This document shows positions 41,559 through 50,447 of a DNA stretch of 64,000 bases, one piece after another. This DNA comes from Lentimicrobiaceae bacterium. GTDB lineage: Bacteria > Bacteroidota > Bacteroidia > Bacteroidales > F082. The notes beneath the pieces are model-generated. The model was not told the DNA's origin. It did not search any database and saw only the letters and a program-made list of their open reading frames with translations. Made by a program: the position numbers and the translations under genes. The stretch's first letter is position 1, and the number at the start of each line of letters is the position of its first letter. Where the stretch lies: NCBI GenBank assembly GCA_002708315.1, contig PANC01000019.1, positions 1 through 64,000 of the forward strand, given 5' to 3'.

Positions 41559-42491
41559 ATGAAAACTATCATTCCTCCAATAGATAAAGTATTACTTAAA
41601 AGGGAACTTAATAAGGACACTTTCCTCCGTGATACTAATAATGGTAATAATGAAATTTATATTGTTAGCGACATTGACTCCCCCAATGTGGTGCGCGAAA
41701 TTGGAAGATTAAGGGAAGTTACATTTCGAGATGCTGGTGGAGGAACAGGAAAAGATATTGACTTGGACTCTTATGATTTAGGAAATAATTCATTTAAGCA
41801 ACTAGTACTTTGGGATCCCAAAGAGAAAGAAATAATTGGAGGTTACCGATATAATAGATGCAATGAATTAGAAGTTACTGCCAAGGGTGAGGTATTATCG
41901 CCAACTTCTAGATTATTTAAATATTCCAATCAATTCATAACCGATTATTTTCCTTATACCATAGAGCTCGGAAGATCTTTTGTGCAACCACTCTATCAGC
42001 CTACATTTAACCTAAGACGTGGAATGTATGCATTAGACAACCTATGGGATGGCCTAGGGGCAGTATTAATAGAAAATCCTGATTTAAAATATTTATTTGG
42101 GAAAGTAACCATGTACACACATTTTGATAAACTGGCAAGAGACATAATACTGTTCTTTCTGCAGAAATATTTCCCTGATCCAGATAAGCTCATATTTCCA
42201 ATTGTTGCTCTAAAGAGAGACACATCAGACAAGGTGCTAAACAGCATATTCACAGGTTGGAATTATGATGAAGATTACAAGATCCTCATCCAAAAGGTAA
42301 GAAAGCTTGGAGAAAATGTCCCTCCGCTTATCAATGCATATATGAATCTATCCTCAACAATGAAAACATTTGGGACCGCAGTTAATGATCATTTTGGAGA
42401 TGTAGAAGAGACCGGTATATTAATAACTGTAGATGATATATTTCCCATAAAGAAAGATAGGCATATAACCACTTACAATAAATCTAATTAA
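41559..42491 (+). CDS. Hemolysin-like GNAT acyltransferase (candidate glycine N-acyltransferase GlsB-like)
   Basis: REIGRLREVTFRDAGGGTGKDIDLDSYD..IIGGYRYNRCNE; ELGRSFVQPLYQ. Confidence 0.8.
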   Translation: MKTIIPPIDKVLLKRELNKDTFLRDTNNGNNEIYIVSDIDSPNVVREIGRLREVTFRDAGGGTGKDIDLDSYDLGNNSFKQLVLWDPKEKEIIGGYRYNRCNELEVTAKGEVLSPTSRLFKYSNQFITDYFPYTIELGRSFVQPLYQPTFNLRRGMYALDNLWDGLGAVLIENPDLKYLFGKVTMYTHFDKLARDIILFFLQKYFPDPDKLIFPIVALKRDTSDKVLNSIFTGWNYDEDYKILIQKVRKLGENVPPLINAYMNLSSTMKTFGTAVNDHFGDVEETGILITVDDIFPIKKDRHITTYNKSN

Positions 42492-42499
42492 TTTTTCCA

Positions 42500-43111
42500 A
42501 TGAAAATAAATCAGGCAGAATTTGTAATTAGCTCAACTGATATAAAGCAGTGCCCAAAGCCTGACAAACCTGAATATGCATTTATTGGCAGATCCAATGT
42601 AGGTAAATCATCGCTTATAAATATGCTGACATTTCGGAAAAAACTTGCTAAAATTTCTTCAACACCTGGTAAGACAATTTTAATAAATCATTTCATTGTA
42701 AATAAGTCATGGTACTTGGTGGATTTACCTGGCTATGGGTATGCTAAACGATCAAAGACAGAGAGACATAAATGGGAGAAAATGATTCGGAAATATATTC
42801 TCAATAGAACAAGTATGCTAACGCTATTCGTATTAATTGATTCAAGGATAGAACCTCAACAAATCGATCTTGATTTTATTGATTGGCTAGGGATATCTAA
42901 TATACCATTTGTGCTCACATTTACGAAAGCAGATAAATTAAAACCTTTGCAACTGACTACTAACATTGAAAATTATAAAATTAAATTGCTTGAAAAATGG
43001 GAAGAGGTTCCGCCATGTTTGGTTACATCAGCCGTTAAAGGAGATGGACGTGATGAGGTATTAGATTATATTGAGAAAACAAATTTAATCTTTGATCAAG
43101 GTACTATATAA
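42500..43111 (+). CDS. engB: Ribosome biogenesis GTP-binding protein EngB/YsxC
   Basis: FIGRSNVGKSSLINML, DLPGYGYAKRSK, TKADKLK. Confidence 0.96.
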   Translation: MKINQAEFVISSTDIKQCPKPDKPEYAFIGRSNVGKSSLINMLTFRKKLAKISSTPGKTILINHFIVNKSWYLVDLPGYGYAKRSKTERHKWEKMIRKYILNRTSMLTLFVLIDSRIEPQQIDLDFIDWLGISNIPFVLTFTKADKLKPLQLTTNIENYKIKLLEKWEEVPPCLVTSAVKGDGRDEVLDYIEKTNLIFDQGTI

Positions 43112-43427
43112 TCTCGAATAAGAGTTGGTTTTTAGAAACAATATCGCCCGCCTTTGCCTTAAGCCGTAATTCTCCATCCATTGGAGCTGCAACACTATTC
43201 ATCATTTTCATTGCATCAAGAATCAATATAATGTCACCTTCCTTTACCTTTCTCTTATTTTTAAAATAGATTTCTTTTACTGTTCCTGGAATAAAGGCAA
43301 TAACTTTGGAAGGTTCGTGTTCTGAATAATTGGTCCGTCTTTTATATTTCTCCGTGAGGTACGTTTTATACTTCACGCCCCCTATCTCAATGGAGCTATA
43401 CCTTGGTTTTTTTACTTCTTTGGCCAT
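43104..43427 (-). CDS. Biotin/lipoyl attachment (BCCP-like) protein
   Basis: Biotinylation motif ILDAMKMMNSVAAP. Confidence 0.93.
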   Translation of the reverse strand: MAKEVKKPRYSSIEIGGVKYKTYLTEKYKRRTNYSEHEPSKVIAFIPGTVKEIYFKNKRKVKEGDIILILDAMKMMNSVAAPMDGELRLKAKAGDIVSKNQLLFEII

Positions 43428-43436
43428 GATATTTTT

Positions 43437-44984
43437 TTAAAATGGTGGTACACCATGCTTTTTTTGTGGTAATTGTATCTTTTTATCCTTTGAGATATCA
43501 AGGGCATGGATAAGCATTTTCCGAGTTTCATTTGGTTCAATAACAGCATCAACATATCCGTATGCAGCTGCAACGTATGGATTAGCAAATTTAGATTTAT
43601 ACTCCGCAACTTTTTCCTTACGCATCAAATCAGGGTCTGTAGCCGTCATAATTTCTTTACGAAATATGATATTTGAAGCTCCCTCTGGACCCATAACTGC
43701 AATTTCAGCTGTTGGCCATGCAAAAACAAAGTCCGCTCTAAGGTGATGTGAGCACATGGCTATGTATCCCCCTCCGTAAGCCTTACGGGTTATTAAAGTA
43801 ATTTTTGGAACAGTTGCTTCTGAATATGCATAGAGAAGCTTAGCACCATGACGAATAACACCTGCATGCTCCTGATCAACGCCGGGAAGATATCCAGGAA
43901 GGTCAACCAATGTTACCAACGGAATATTAAAAGAGTCGCAATACCGCACAAATCTTGCGGCCTTGTCAGATGAATCAACATCAAGAACTCCGGCAAGAAA
44001 TAAAGGTTGGTTTGCAACAATACCAACTGTTTCCCCATTTACTCTTGAGAACCCTATTACTATGTTTTTTGCAAATAATTCCTGAATTTCAAAAAATTCA
44101 GAATCATCAGCAAGTGCTTTAATTAAATCTCTAACATCATACGGCTGCTTTGCATCCGAAGGCATAACAGCATCGATTTTGAATTTTCTAGATTTTGGTG
44201 ATTTCTTTGGGTATTTCTTCGCCTTTGTTATATTATTCCAAGGTATGTAGCTAACCAATTGCTTAATTTGACTGAAACATTCCTCTTCACTTTCAGCATA
44301 AAAATGTGCATTTCCCGTATCTTCACAATGCACTCTAGCACCACCAAGCGCTTCCATTGTAATTTCTTCACCCAATACAGTTTTTATTACTTCTGGACCT
44401 GTAATAAACATCTTGGTAATTTTCTCCACAGTAAATACAAAATCAGTTAAAGCAGGAGAATAAACGGCTCCTCCAGCACAAGGGCCAAGTATAACAGATA
44501 TTTGCGGGATTACACCTGAGGCAAGGGTATTACGGAAAAATATTTCACCATAACCTGCAAGAGAATTTACACCTTCTTGTATTCGAGCACCTCCTGAATC
44601 ATTTATTCCAATAAGGGGCACCTTTAACTTAAGTGCATGATCCATAATTTTTGTAATCTTCTTGGCATGCATCCAACCCAGTGATCCTCCAGCAACAGTA
44701 AAATCCTGGGCATAAATACATACAGGATTACCTCTTATTGTTCCTGTACCTGTAATAACTCCATCACCGGGCAGGTACTTTTTGTTCATGTCAAAATCCT
44801 TGGCAGCATGTTCCACAAATAAGTCATATTCATGAAATGATTTTGGATCAAGCAAAGCAATTATTCTCTCCCTTGCTGTCAACTTGCCAATGGCTTTTTG
44901 CTTTTCAATAGCTTTGTCGCCTCCACCTTTTAAGGCAGTTCGCATGCGTTTCTTAAGATCAATCGACTTTTCTTTTATGCCCAT
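43437..44984 (-). CDS. Acyl-CoA carboxylase carboxyltransferase subunit (PccB/MmdA type)
   Basis: GGSLGWMHAKKI, NDSGGARIQEGVNSLAGYGEIF, GPCAGGAVYSPALTDF; start at MGIKEKS (44984). Confidence 0.95.
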   Translation of the reverse strand: MGIKEKSIDLKKRMRTALKGGGDKAIEKQKAIGKLTARERIIALLDPKSFHEYDLFVEHAAKDFDMNKKYLPGDGVITGTGTIRGNPVCIYAQDFTVAGGSLGWMHAKKITKIMDHALKLKVPLIGINDSGGARIQEGVNSLAGYGEIFFRNTLASGVIPQISVILGPCAGGAVYSPALTDFVFTVEKITKMFITGPEVIKTVLGEEITMEALGGARVHCEDTGNAHFYAESEEECFSQIKQLVSYIPWNNITKAKKYPKKSPKSRKFKIDAVMPSDAKQPYDVRDLIKALADDSEFFEIQELFAKNIVIGFSRVNGETVGIVANQPLFLAGVLDVDSSDKAARFVRYCDSFNIPLVTLVDLPGYLPGVDQEHAGVIRHGAKLLYAYSEATVPKITLITRKAYGGGYIAMCSHHLRADFVFAWPTAEIAVMGPEGASNIIFRKEIMTATDPDLMRKEKVAEYKSKFANPYVAAAYGYVDAVIEPNETRKMLIHALDISKDKKIQLPQKKHGVPPF

Positions 44985-45400
44985 ACCAATTTGTTTATGG
45001 TTACAAAAAAAGAGATAAGTTTCATGCAAATGAATTCTTTCCAAGTTGATAACTTATCTCTAGGCTTACAAAAGTATATCAAAATCCCAAACCATCATGC
45101 CTTTTTATCTTCATAAGCACAAAATAAATTTTTAACTTACTGAAAATGTGTTGTTAATGATGCCAATCCAGAGCAAATAATAAATTGTCGTTTAGCGATA
45201 AAATTATCACAATGTCGTATCGTTTTTTAGGATATTATATTGGTATTAAGGTAGTAACAATGATGTTCCAAATTAAAAACTAAAATTGTACATTGAAACT
45301 TAAAGACATAATTAAATAGTATATAACAGCATCTACTTTTGAATTGAATGATGAATTAAAAATATTTACTTTCCCATTTCTTTCTCATTTGAAAATATCA

Positions 45401-45431
45401 TTGACGACTTACCAAAATTATTGTACCTTTG
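45401..45431 (+). promoter_or_regulatory. Bacteroidota promoter (TTG-N20-TACCTTTG) for the + operon of the glycan locus
   Basis: TTG at 45401-45403, TACCTTTG at 45424-45431. Confidence 0.65.
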
Positions 45432-45440
45432 TTACTTATT

Positions 45441-45462
45441 ATGTATGAACATATGAACATAT
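45441..45462 (+). promoter_or_regulatory. Putative GntR operator A (ATGTATGAACATATGAACATAT)
   Basis: Tandem ATGAACAT x2 (45445-45460); shares ATGTATGAACATATG exactly with 62022-62036 and, in gene orientation, ACATATGAACATAT with complement(62012-62025). Confidence 0.6.
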
Positions 45463-45485
45463 ATATAAACTAAAGGATTCTAGCG

Positions 45486-46334
45486 ATGAAAAAAAACTTT
45501 ACTCTTAAAAATGGCTTTGGAAAAAATTCCATGTTTAAAAGCCTAACTGTAGCAACCCTCTTCTCATTCCTGTTTTTTATGGGATGTTATGAATGGAAAA
45601 CCATAATTCAGCCTGATTATGCAACCGTGAATTCATATTTTGATGTATTTCTAAGTGCCCATGATGATGGAAATCCAGATAATGACTGGACAAATCCTGA
45701 TCTTCATGATTATGGGTTGTTTGGTGTTATGCTTCCTGATAGCTGGACTGTTGGGGACAGTATCCCATTTACAATTATCTGTACTAACCCTGAGTACAAT
45801 AATTCAGGAATATTACTCTGGAGCGCTGATAGGTCCCAAACTCTTGAGGATTCGATTCCATCTCCGAATGGATATTACTGGTGGGGTGCCGCAACTAGCG
45901 CTGAAGCTTCACTAATATATTTTGATAGTTTATATATGGAACCAAGGATATATACTGGAAGCACTCCCGGCAACTATTTCCTTCGTTATTCCATTGGTGA
46001 TATTGACTATTGGGATAGAAACCCTGCAGATGATGTAAGTGACCCTATTCCAATTACCCTGATAGACAATACAGGGATAGATGAATTTCTTTCTTCTTCA
46101 AATATCACCCTGTATCCTAATCCAGCTTCAGAATATTTCAACATTGATATAAACATCTACAGGAATGAACTTATAGTTTGTGAGATTTATGATATAACTG
46201 GAAAGATAATTTATAATCAGGAAATTACTAGTAAAAGCACCCGAATCAATATTCCTGACCTATCCCAGGGTATTTACTTTGTAAACCTTAGAAACGGAGA
46301 GTCTGAAAAGTCACATAAGATTCTCGTTAAATAG
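45486..46334 (+). CDS. Secreted protein with T9SS type A sorting domain, unknown N-terminal domain
   Basis: Signal sequence with FMGC; C-term NITLYPNPASEYFNIDI..YDITGKIIYNQ..DLSQGIYFVNLRNG..KILVK. Confidence 0.85.
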   Translation: MKKNFTLKNGFGKNSMFKSLTVATLFSFLFFMGCYEWKTIIQPDYATVNSYFDVFLSAHDDGNPDNDWTNPDLHDYGLFGVMLPDSWTVGDSIPFTIICTNPEYNNSGILLWSADRSQTLEDSIPSPNGYYWWGAATSAEASLIYFDSLYMEPRIYTGSTPGNYFLRYSIGDIDYWDRNPADDVSDPIPITLIDNTGIDEFLSSSNITLYPNPASEYFNIDINIYRNELIVCEIYDITGKIIYNQEITSKSTRINIPDLSQGIYFVNLRNGESEKSHKILVK

Positions 46335-46400
46335 TAACTATTTTAATCTGAAATTGCCAGATTGTTTATCAAATAGCTTTTAATAATCTGGTGATTTCAT

Positions 46401-47747
46401 ATGCATATGCTTTTGAACAGGTTTATCTTTTCAATTTTAGCTTTGTTTTTTTTAGTCTTGTGGATTCAAGGAAGTTCACAGGGAATACCTGACACAGCAT
46501 TCAATCAGTCAATCAGAGTCCAGAATGGAGGCTGGGTTGCAGGGGATGCAACGTTCTCTATTTACCTTCCTGACAACAGAACCTTGTGGTTATTCGGGGA
46601 TAGTTTTATCGGAACGGTAAATGAAGATAGTTCGCTCGCTCCAGGAGCAAGTATGATTAGAAACTGTGCCATTGTTCAAGAGGATGAAATCATGTTTGCA
46701 CTTTACAATGGAAGCTTCGGTGAACCTGAGGATTTTGTGTCTACAAACTATCCTGACTCAACATGGTTTTGGCCAGAACATGGAATGGTAGAAAATGATA
46801 CTCTGAAAATAATATTTTCCGAGTTTGGCAAAACGGATGGAACACCCGGCTGGAATTTTGAATATCTTAATGCATGGATAATATATCTTTCATATCCAGG
46901 ATTAGAATACATTAATCAAGTCAAGCTTCCATACTTTGAAGAAAATGGAGTAATGTATGGTGACAGGTTATTGGAGCACGATGGCTATACATATATTTTT
47001 GGAAGAAAACCCGTTAGTCCTGATTACAATATTCCAATGCCCCATATAGCTAGAGTTCCATCAGGAGACATTTTATCAGAATGGGAATTTTATGATGGAA
47101 ATCACTGGACATCAAATTCATCTTCATCAAAAAAAATATCTGATCAGCCTGTTTCTCAACAATATGGAGTTTTCAAATATCAGGATAAGTTTGTGATGAT
47201 TACCCAGGAGATATGGTTGGGGACACATATATATTCAATGGTTTCAAACCAGCCTTACGGGCCGTGGAGTAACCTTGAAGTTATTTATATCACCCCTCTC
47301 CCATATGAAGATATGTTCACATACAATGCCTATCCTCATAGTCAGTTTAATGATAATAATGAGTTACTGGTATCTTACAATTCAAATGGAGACTTTTTTG
47401 AAATCTTCAACAATATTGAATTATACAGACCAAGATTCCTCAGAATTCCATATTCAACGATACATCCTTCCTTTACGTCATCGGATATAATTGAACAGAA
47501 CGAAAGATCAGAATTAATCCTTTATCCAAATCCATCAGATAATTCACTGTACGTCAAAATACCAGATACTGAAGTAACTTTTGAGGAAGCAGTTTTATTT
47601 AATGCGCGGGGTGAAAAAGTGGGAGTTTTTACAATATCCGGAATTAGCTACAATGATAATTATATTAAAGTTCCGACTAAAAATTTAGCTACAGGATTTT
47701 ATATAATCAATATTGGAAGCAGTTTTGGAAGATTCATACATAAATAA
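46401..47747 (+). CDS. Secreted beta-propeller-type protein (DUF5005/DUF4185-like) with T9SS type A sorting domain
   Basis: LPDNRTLWLFGDSFIGTVN..; C-term LILYPNPSDNSLYVKI..ATGFYIINIG; homologous to 49331..50443. Confidence 0.75.
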   Translation: MHMLLNRFIFSILALFFLVLWIQGSSQGIPDTAFNQSIRVQNGGWVAGDATFSIYLPDNRTLWLFGDSFIGTVNEDSSLAPGASMIRNCAIVQEDEIMFALYNGSFGEPEDFVSTNYPDSTWFWPEHGMVENDTLKIIFSEFGKTDGTPGWNFEYLNAWIIYLSYPGLEYINQVKLPYFEENGVMYGDRLLEHDGYTYIFGRKPVSPDYNIPMPHIARVPSGDILSEWEFYDGNHWTSNSSSSKKISDQPVSQQYGVFKYQDKFVMITQEIWLGTHIYSMVSNQPYGPWSNLEVIYITPLPYEDMFTYNAYPHSQFNDNNELLVSYNSNGDFFEIFNNIELYRPRFLRIPYSTIHPSFTSSDIIEQNERSELILYPNPSDNSLYVKIPDTEVTFEEAVLFNARGEKVGVFTISGISYNDNYIKVPTKNLATGFYIINIGSSFGRFIHK

Positions 47748-47772
47748 TCTATTTTTGCTCTGATTTCATATT

Positions 47773-48501
47773 ATGAAAATTGTAATAGATCATAAGAGTT
47801 TAGTGCCCTTGCATGCTCAGGTAGAAGCCTTGGTAAGGGAAATGATAAAGCAACCCGAATATCGTAACGGTGCATTTCTGCCCAATGAGATGAGTCTTGC
47901 AAATCAGCTTGGTATATCAAGAAATACTGTACGGCAAGCCTTCAATAAACTTGTATATGAAGGTTTGTTGGTTAGAAAAAAAGGTGTTGGCACAAGAGTA
48001 GCTGACAGTAATGTGAACACAAGAGCGCAAAACTGGTTGAGTTTCTCCCAAGAGATGAGGGGAGCAGGAATTGAAATTATCAATTTTGATTTAAAAATAT
48101 CCTGGACAGAATCCGATGACAAAATATCTATGTTCTTTGATATTCCATTAGGTAAAAAAATACTAAAACTTGAAAGACTTCGTGGACGCGATAATTATCC
48201 CTTTGTTTATTTTGTATCATATTTCCATCCACGAATTGGGCTTACAGGCGATGAAGACTTCAATAGACCCTTATATGAAATTCTAGAAAAAGATTATTCA
48301 GTTATTGTAAAACTATCAAAGGAAGAAATTTGTGCCGGACTTGCAGGTGAAGAGATTGGCAATACTCTGGGAATTGGGTCTGATAAGCCAATCCTGATAA
48401 GAAAAAGGTTTGTTTATGATCCAGGCGGCAGGCCAGTGGAATATAACCTTGGTTATTACCGTGCAGATAGCTTTACCTACACCATTGAAAGTGAAAGGTA
48501 A
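47773..48501 (+). CDS. GntR family transcriptional regulator (HutC/UTRA subfamily)
   Basis: wHTH LPNEMSLANQLGISRNTVRQAFNKLVYEGLLVRKKGVGTRV; UTRA domain with RLRGRDNYPFVYFVSYF and VEYNLGYYRADSF. Confidence 0.93.
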   Translation: MKIVIDHKSLVPLHAQVEALVREMIKQPEYRNGAFLPNEMSLANQLGISRNTVRQAFNKLVYEGLLVRKKGVGTRVADSNVNTRAQNWLSFSQEMRGAGIEIINFDLKISWTESDDKISMFFDIPLGKKILKLERLRGRDNYPFVYFVSYFHPRIGLTGDEDFNRPLYEILEKDYSVIVKLSKEEICAGLAGEEIGNTLGIGSDKPILIRKRFVYDPGGRPVEYNLGYYRADSFTYTIESER

Positions 48502-48540
48502 CTTTAGTCAGCGCTAATATGTTAATATGGCAGCAATTTC

Positions 48541-49326
48541 TTATTTAAAGAAAAACTCGAAATGGCCATCTATGGCTGAACGCCAATAACTGGAGTTGTG
48601 AGATCCTTTGCTACTAATAAATTTTACATCAATATCATTTTCTTTACATACATCAATAGTTGCAATATTGATATTATAGAAAGAATCTTCTGTGCCACAA
48701 CTAACAATTATTCCATTTTCTGAGGTTTTAAGTTTTTCAATATTCCAGATAACAGAATAGTCTTTTAATAATTCTTCCGGGTTTTCTGAATCAGACAAAC
48801 CTAATATCCTGCTGATTCCATAGTGTTCAGACCAATCAGTTAAATCAAGTAACCCACTAAGGCTTCCGGCACTTCTGAAATACTCGGTAAATGTTTCAAA
48901 TAAATACAAAGCTCCATGTCCTCCCATACTTAATCCTGTGACAAAAATACTGTCTTTCTGAATATTGTAATTTTCTGCAATCACTGGAGCCAGATCCCAT
49001 GAAAAAAATGTTGCCCAGTCATTTTCGTTCTTTGCCGGGCTATTAATATACCATGAATCGTATAATCCATCGGGGCAAACAATTATTGTATTGTATTTAT
49101 TAGCATATGATTGACAGTCAATAATATCATCCCAATAATGGTAATTTCCAGCCCACCCATGAAGTAAATATACCACAGGAAAAGCATTCTGAAGCTCACC
49201 ATTATCCGGGGTAAAAACCAATACCGTATCAGGAGAAACCAAATAACTTGAATTAATTATCAATTGTTGCTGAGCGTTTAAAATAATACTAAACAACAGT
49301 AATAATGCAATGATTATATTTTTCAT
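48541..49326 (-). CDS. Secreted alpha/beta hydrolase (esterase D/feruloyl-esterase-like)
   Basis: Signal peptide; VVYLLHGWAGNYHYWDD; GLSMGGHGALYLFE nucleophile elbow; KGSHNSSYW. Confidence 0.85.
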   Translation of the reverse strand: MKNIIIALLLLFSIILNAQQQLIINSSYLVSPDTVLVFTPDNGELQNAFPVVYLLHGWAGNYHYWDDIIDCQSYANKYNTIIVCPDGLYDSWYINSPAKNENDWATFFSWDLAPVIAENYNIQKDSIFVTGLSMGGHGALYLFETFTEYFRSAGSLSGLLDLTDWSEHYGISRILGLSDSENPEELLKDYSVIWNIEKLKTSENGIIVSCGTEDSFYNINIATIDVCKENDIDVKFISSKGSHNSSYWRSAIDGHFEFFFK

Positions 49327-49330
49327 GGAT

Positions 49331-50443
49331 TTAATTATTTAAAATTTTATCCATGTTCACTCTTATAAATACAGGACGGTATTTACTAGCATCCTCAAAT
49401 AAGTCATCCAAATTAAAGCTGTTCACACAATATGAGATAAGCAATTCATTATCATGAATTAGATGTGGATGTGCCACCGGATTGTATGCGAAAAGATCCT
49501 TTTCCTTAACCAGTGGCTGAAGTTTCCATAATTCCTTTTTGTTGGTCCACCCAGTATAGGGATTGTCAGATGTAACAGAGTAAATACTACTTGCCAGAAA
49601 ATCCCCTGATTGAGTAATCATCACATATTTGTTGTCATACTTAAATACGCTAAATTGCTCTGATCCTTTGAAATCAGTCATTGGTTTTGCAAGTTTTGAA
49701 TCTAATACCCAGCTTTCTCCTGTATAAAACTCCCAGTCTGCTAATATATTTCCCTTAGGAGCGCGGGCAACATACGGAAATTTATCACCCGCACCATAGA
49801 TGTATGTGAAATCAGGATCATCATCACAAACGGCATGACCCCAGTGAATCTCAACTTCGCCCGGATAATCAAAATGATCGATTTTTTCTAATGCCAGATC
49901 AGGCAGACTAAAAGTAGCAATGTTTGCATTTGTCCATCTAAATCCCCAGTTGCCTGTATCAGCCTGATAAAAGCCTGTCATAAAGACCATCAGTTTACCA
50001 TTTTCAACGAACCCATCGCCTGGCCAGTACCACAAAGAATCTTCAGAAAACTCGGTTCCTTTAACTGCTTCTGGAGGTATTACAAGTGAAGATTCCCATC
50101 CATCAATAATATTGTATAAACTTTTTAAAGAATCACCATCCTGGACTGCCATGGCATTTCTAATAAATACCGGTGATCTTTTATCACGACCACCATCCGG
50201 ATTAACAGTTCCTAAAAATGAGTCTCCAAAAATCCAAACTGTTCTTTTATCGGGAAGCTCTACTGAATAAAAGCCATCGGCACCGGTTACTCCACAACAA
50301 TCACGAGCAAAATAGTTGGTATAATACTCATCAACAAAAACATTTCTTGTGTTGTTGGGTTGTTCCTTTTCATTACTGTTAATACATGATGCAATTAGTA
50401 TTGAAACAGTAAATATTTGTATGGCAATGGTTTTCATATTCAT
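49331..50443 (-). CDS. Lipoprotein, beta-propeller-type (DUF5005/DUF4185-like)
   Basis: Lipobox SILIASC; LPDKRTVWIFGDSFLGTVNPDGG; paralogous to 46401..47747. Confidence 0.75.
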   Translation of the reverse strand: MNMKTIAIQIFTVSILIASCINSNEKEQPNNTRNVFVDEYYTNYFARDCCGVTGADGFYSVELPDKRTVWIFGDSFLGTVNPDGGRDKRSPVFIRNAMAVQDGDSLKSLYNIIDGWESSLVIPPEAVKGTEFSEDSLWYWPGDGFVENGKLMVFMTGFYQADTGNWGFRWTNANIATFSLPDLALEKIDHFDYPGEVEIHWGHAVCDDDPDFTYIYGAGDKFPYVARAPKGNILADWEFYTGESWVLDSKLAKPMTDFKGSEQFSVFKYDNKYVMITQSGDFLASSIYSVTSDNPYTGWTNKKELWKLQPLVKEKDLFAYNPVAHPHLIHDNELLISYCVNSFNLDDLFEDASKYRPVFIRVNMDKILNN

Positions 50444-50447
50444 TTTT

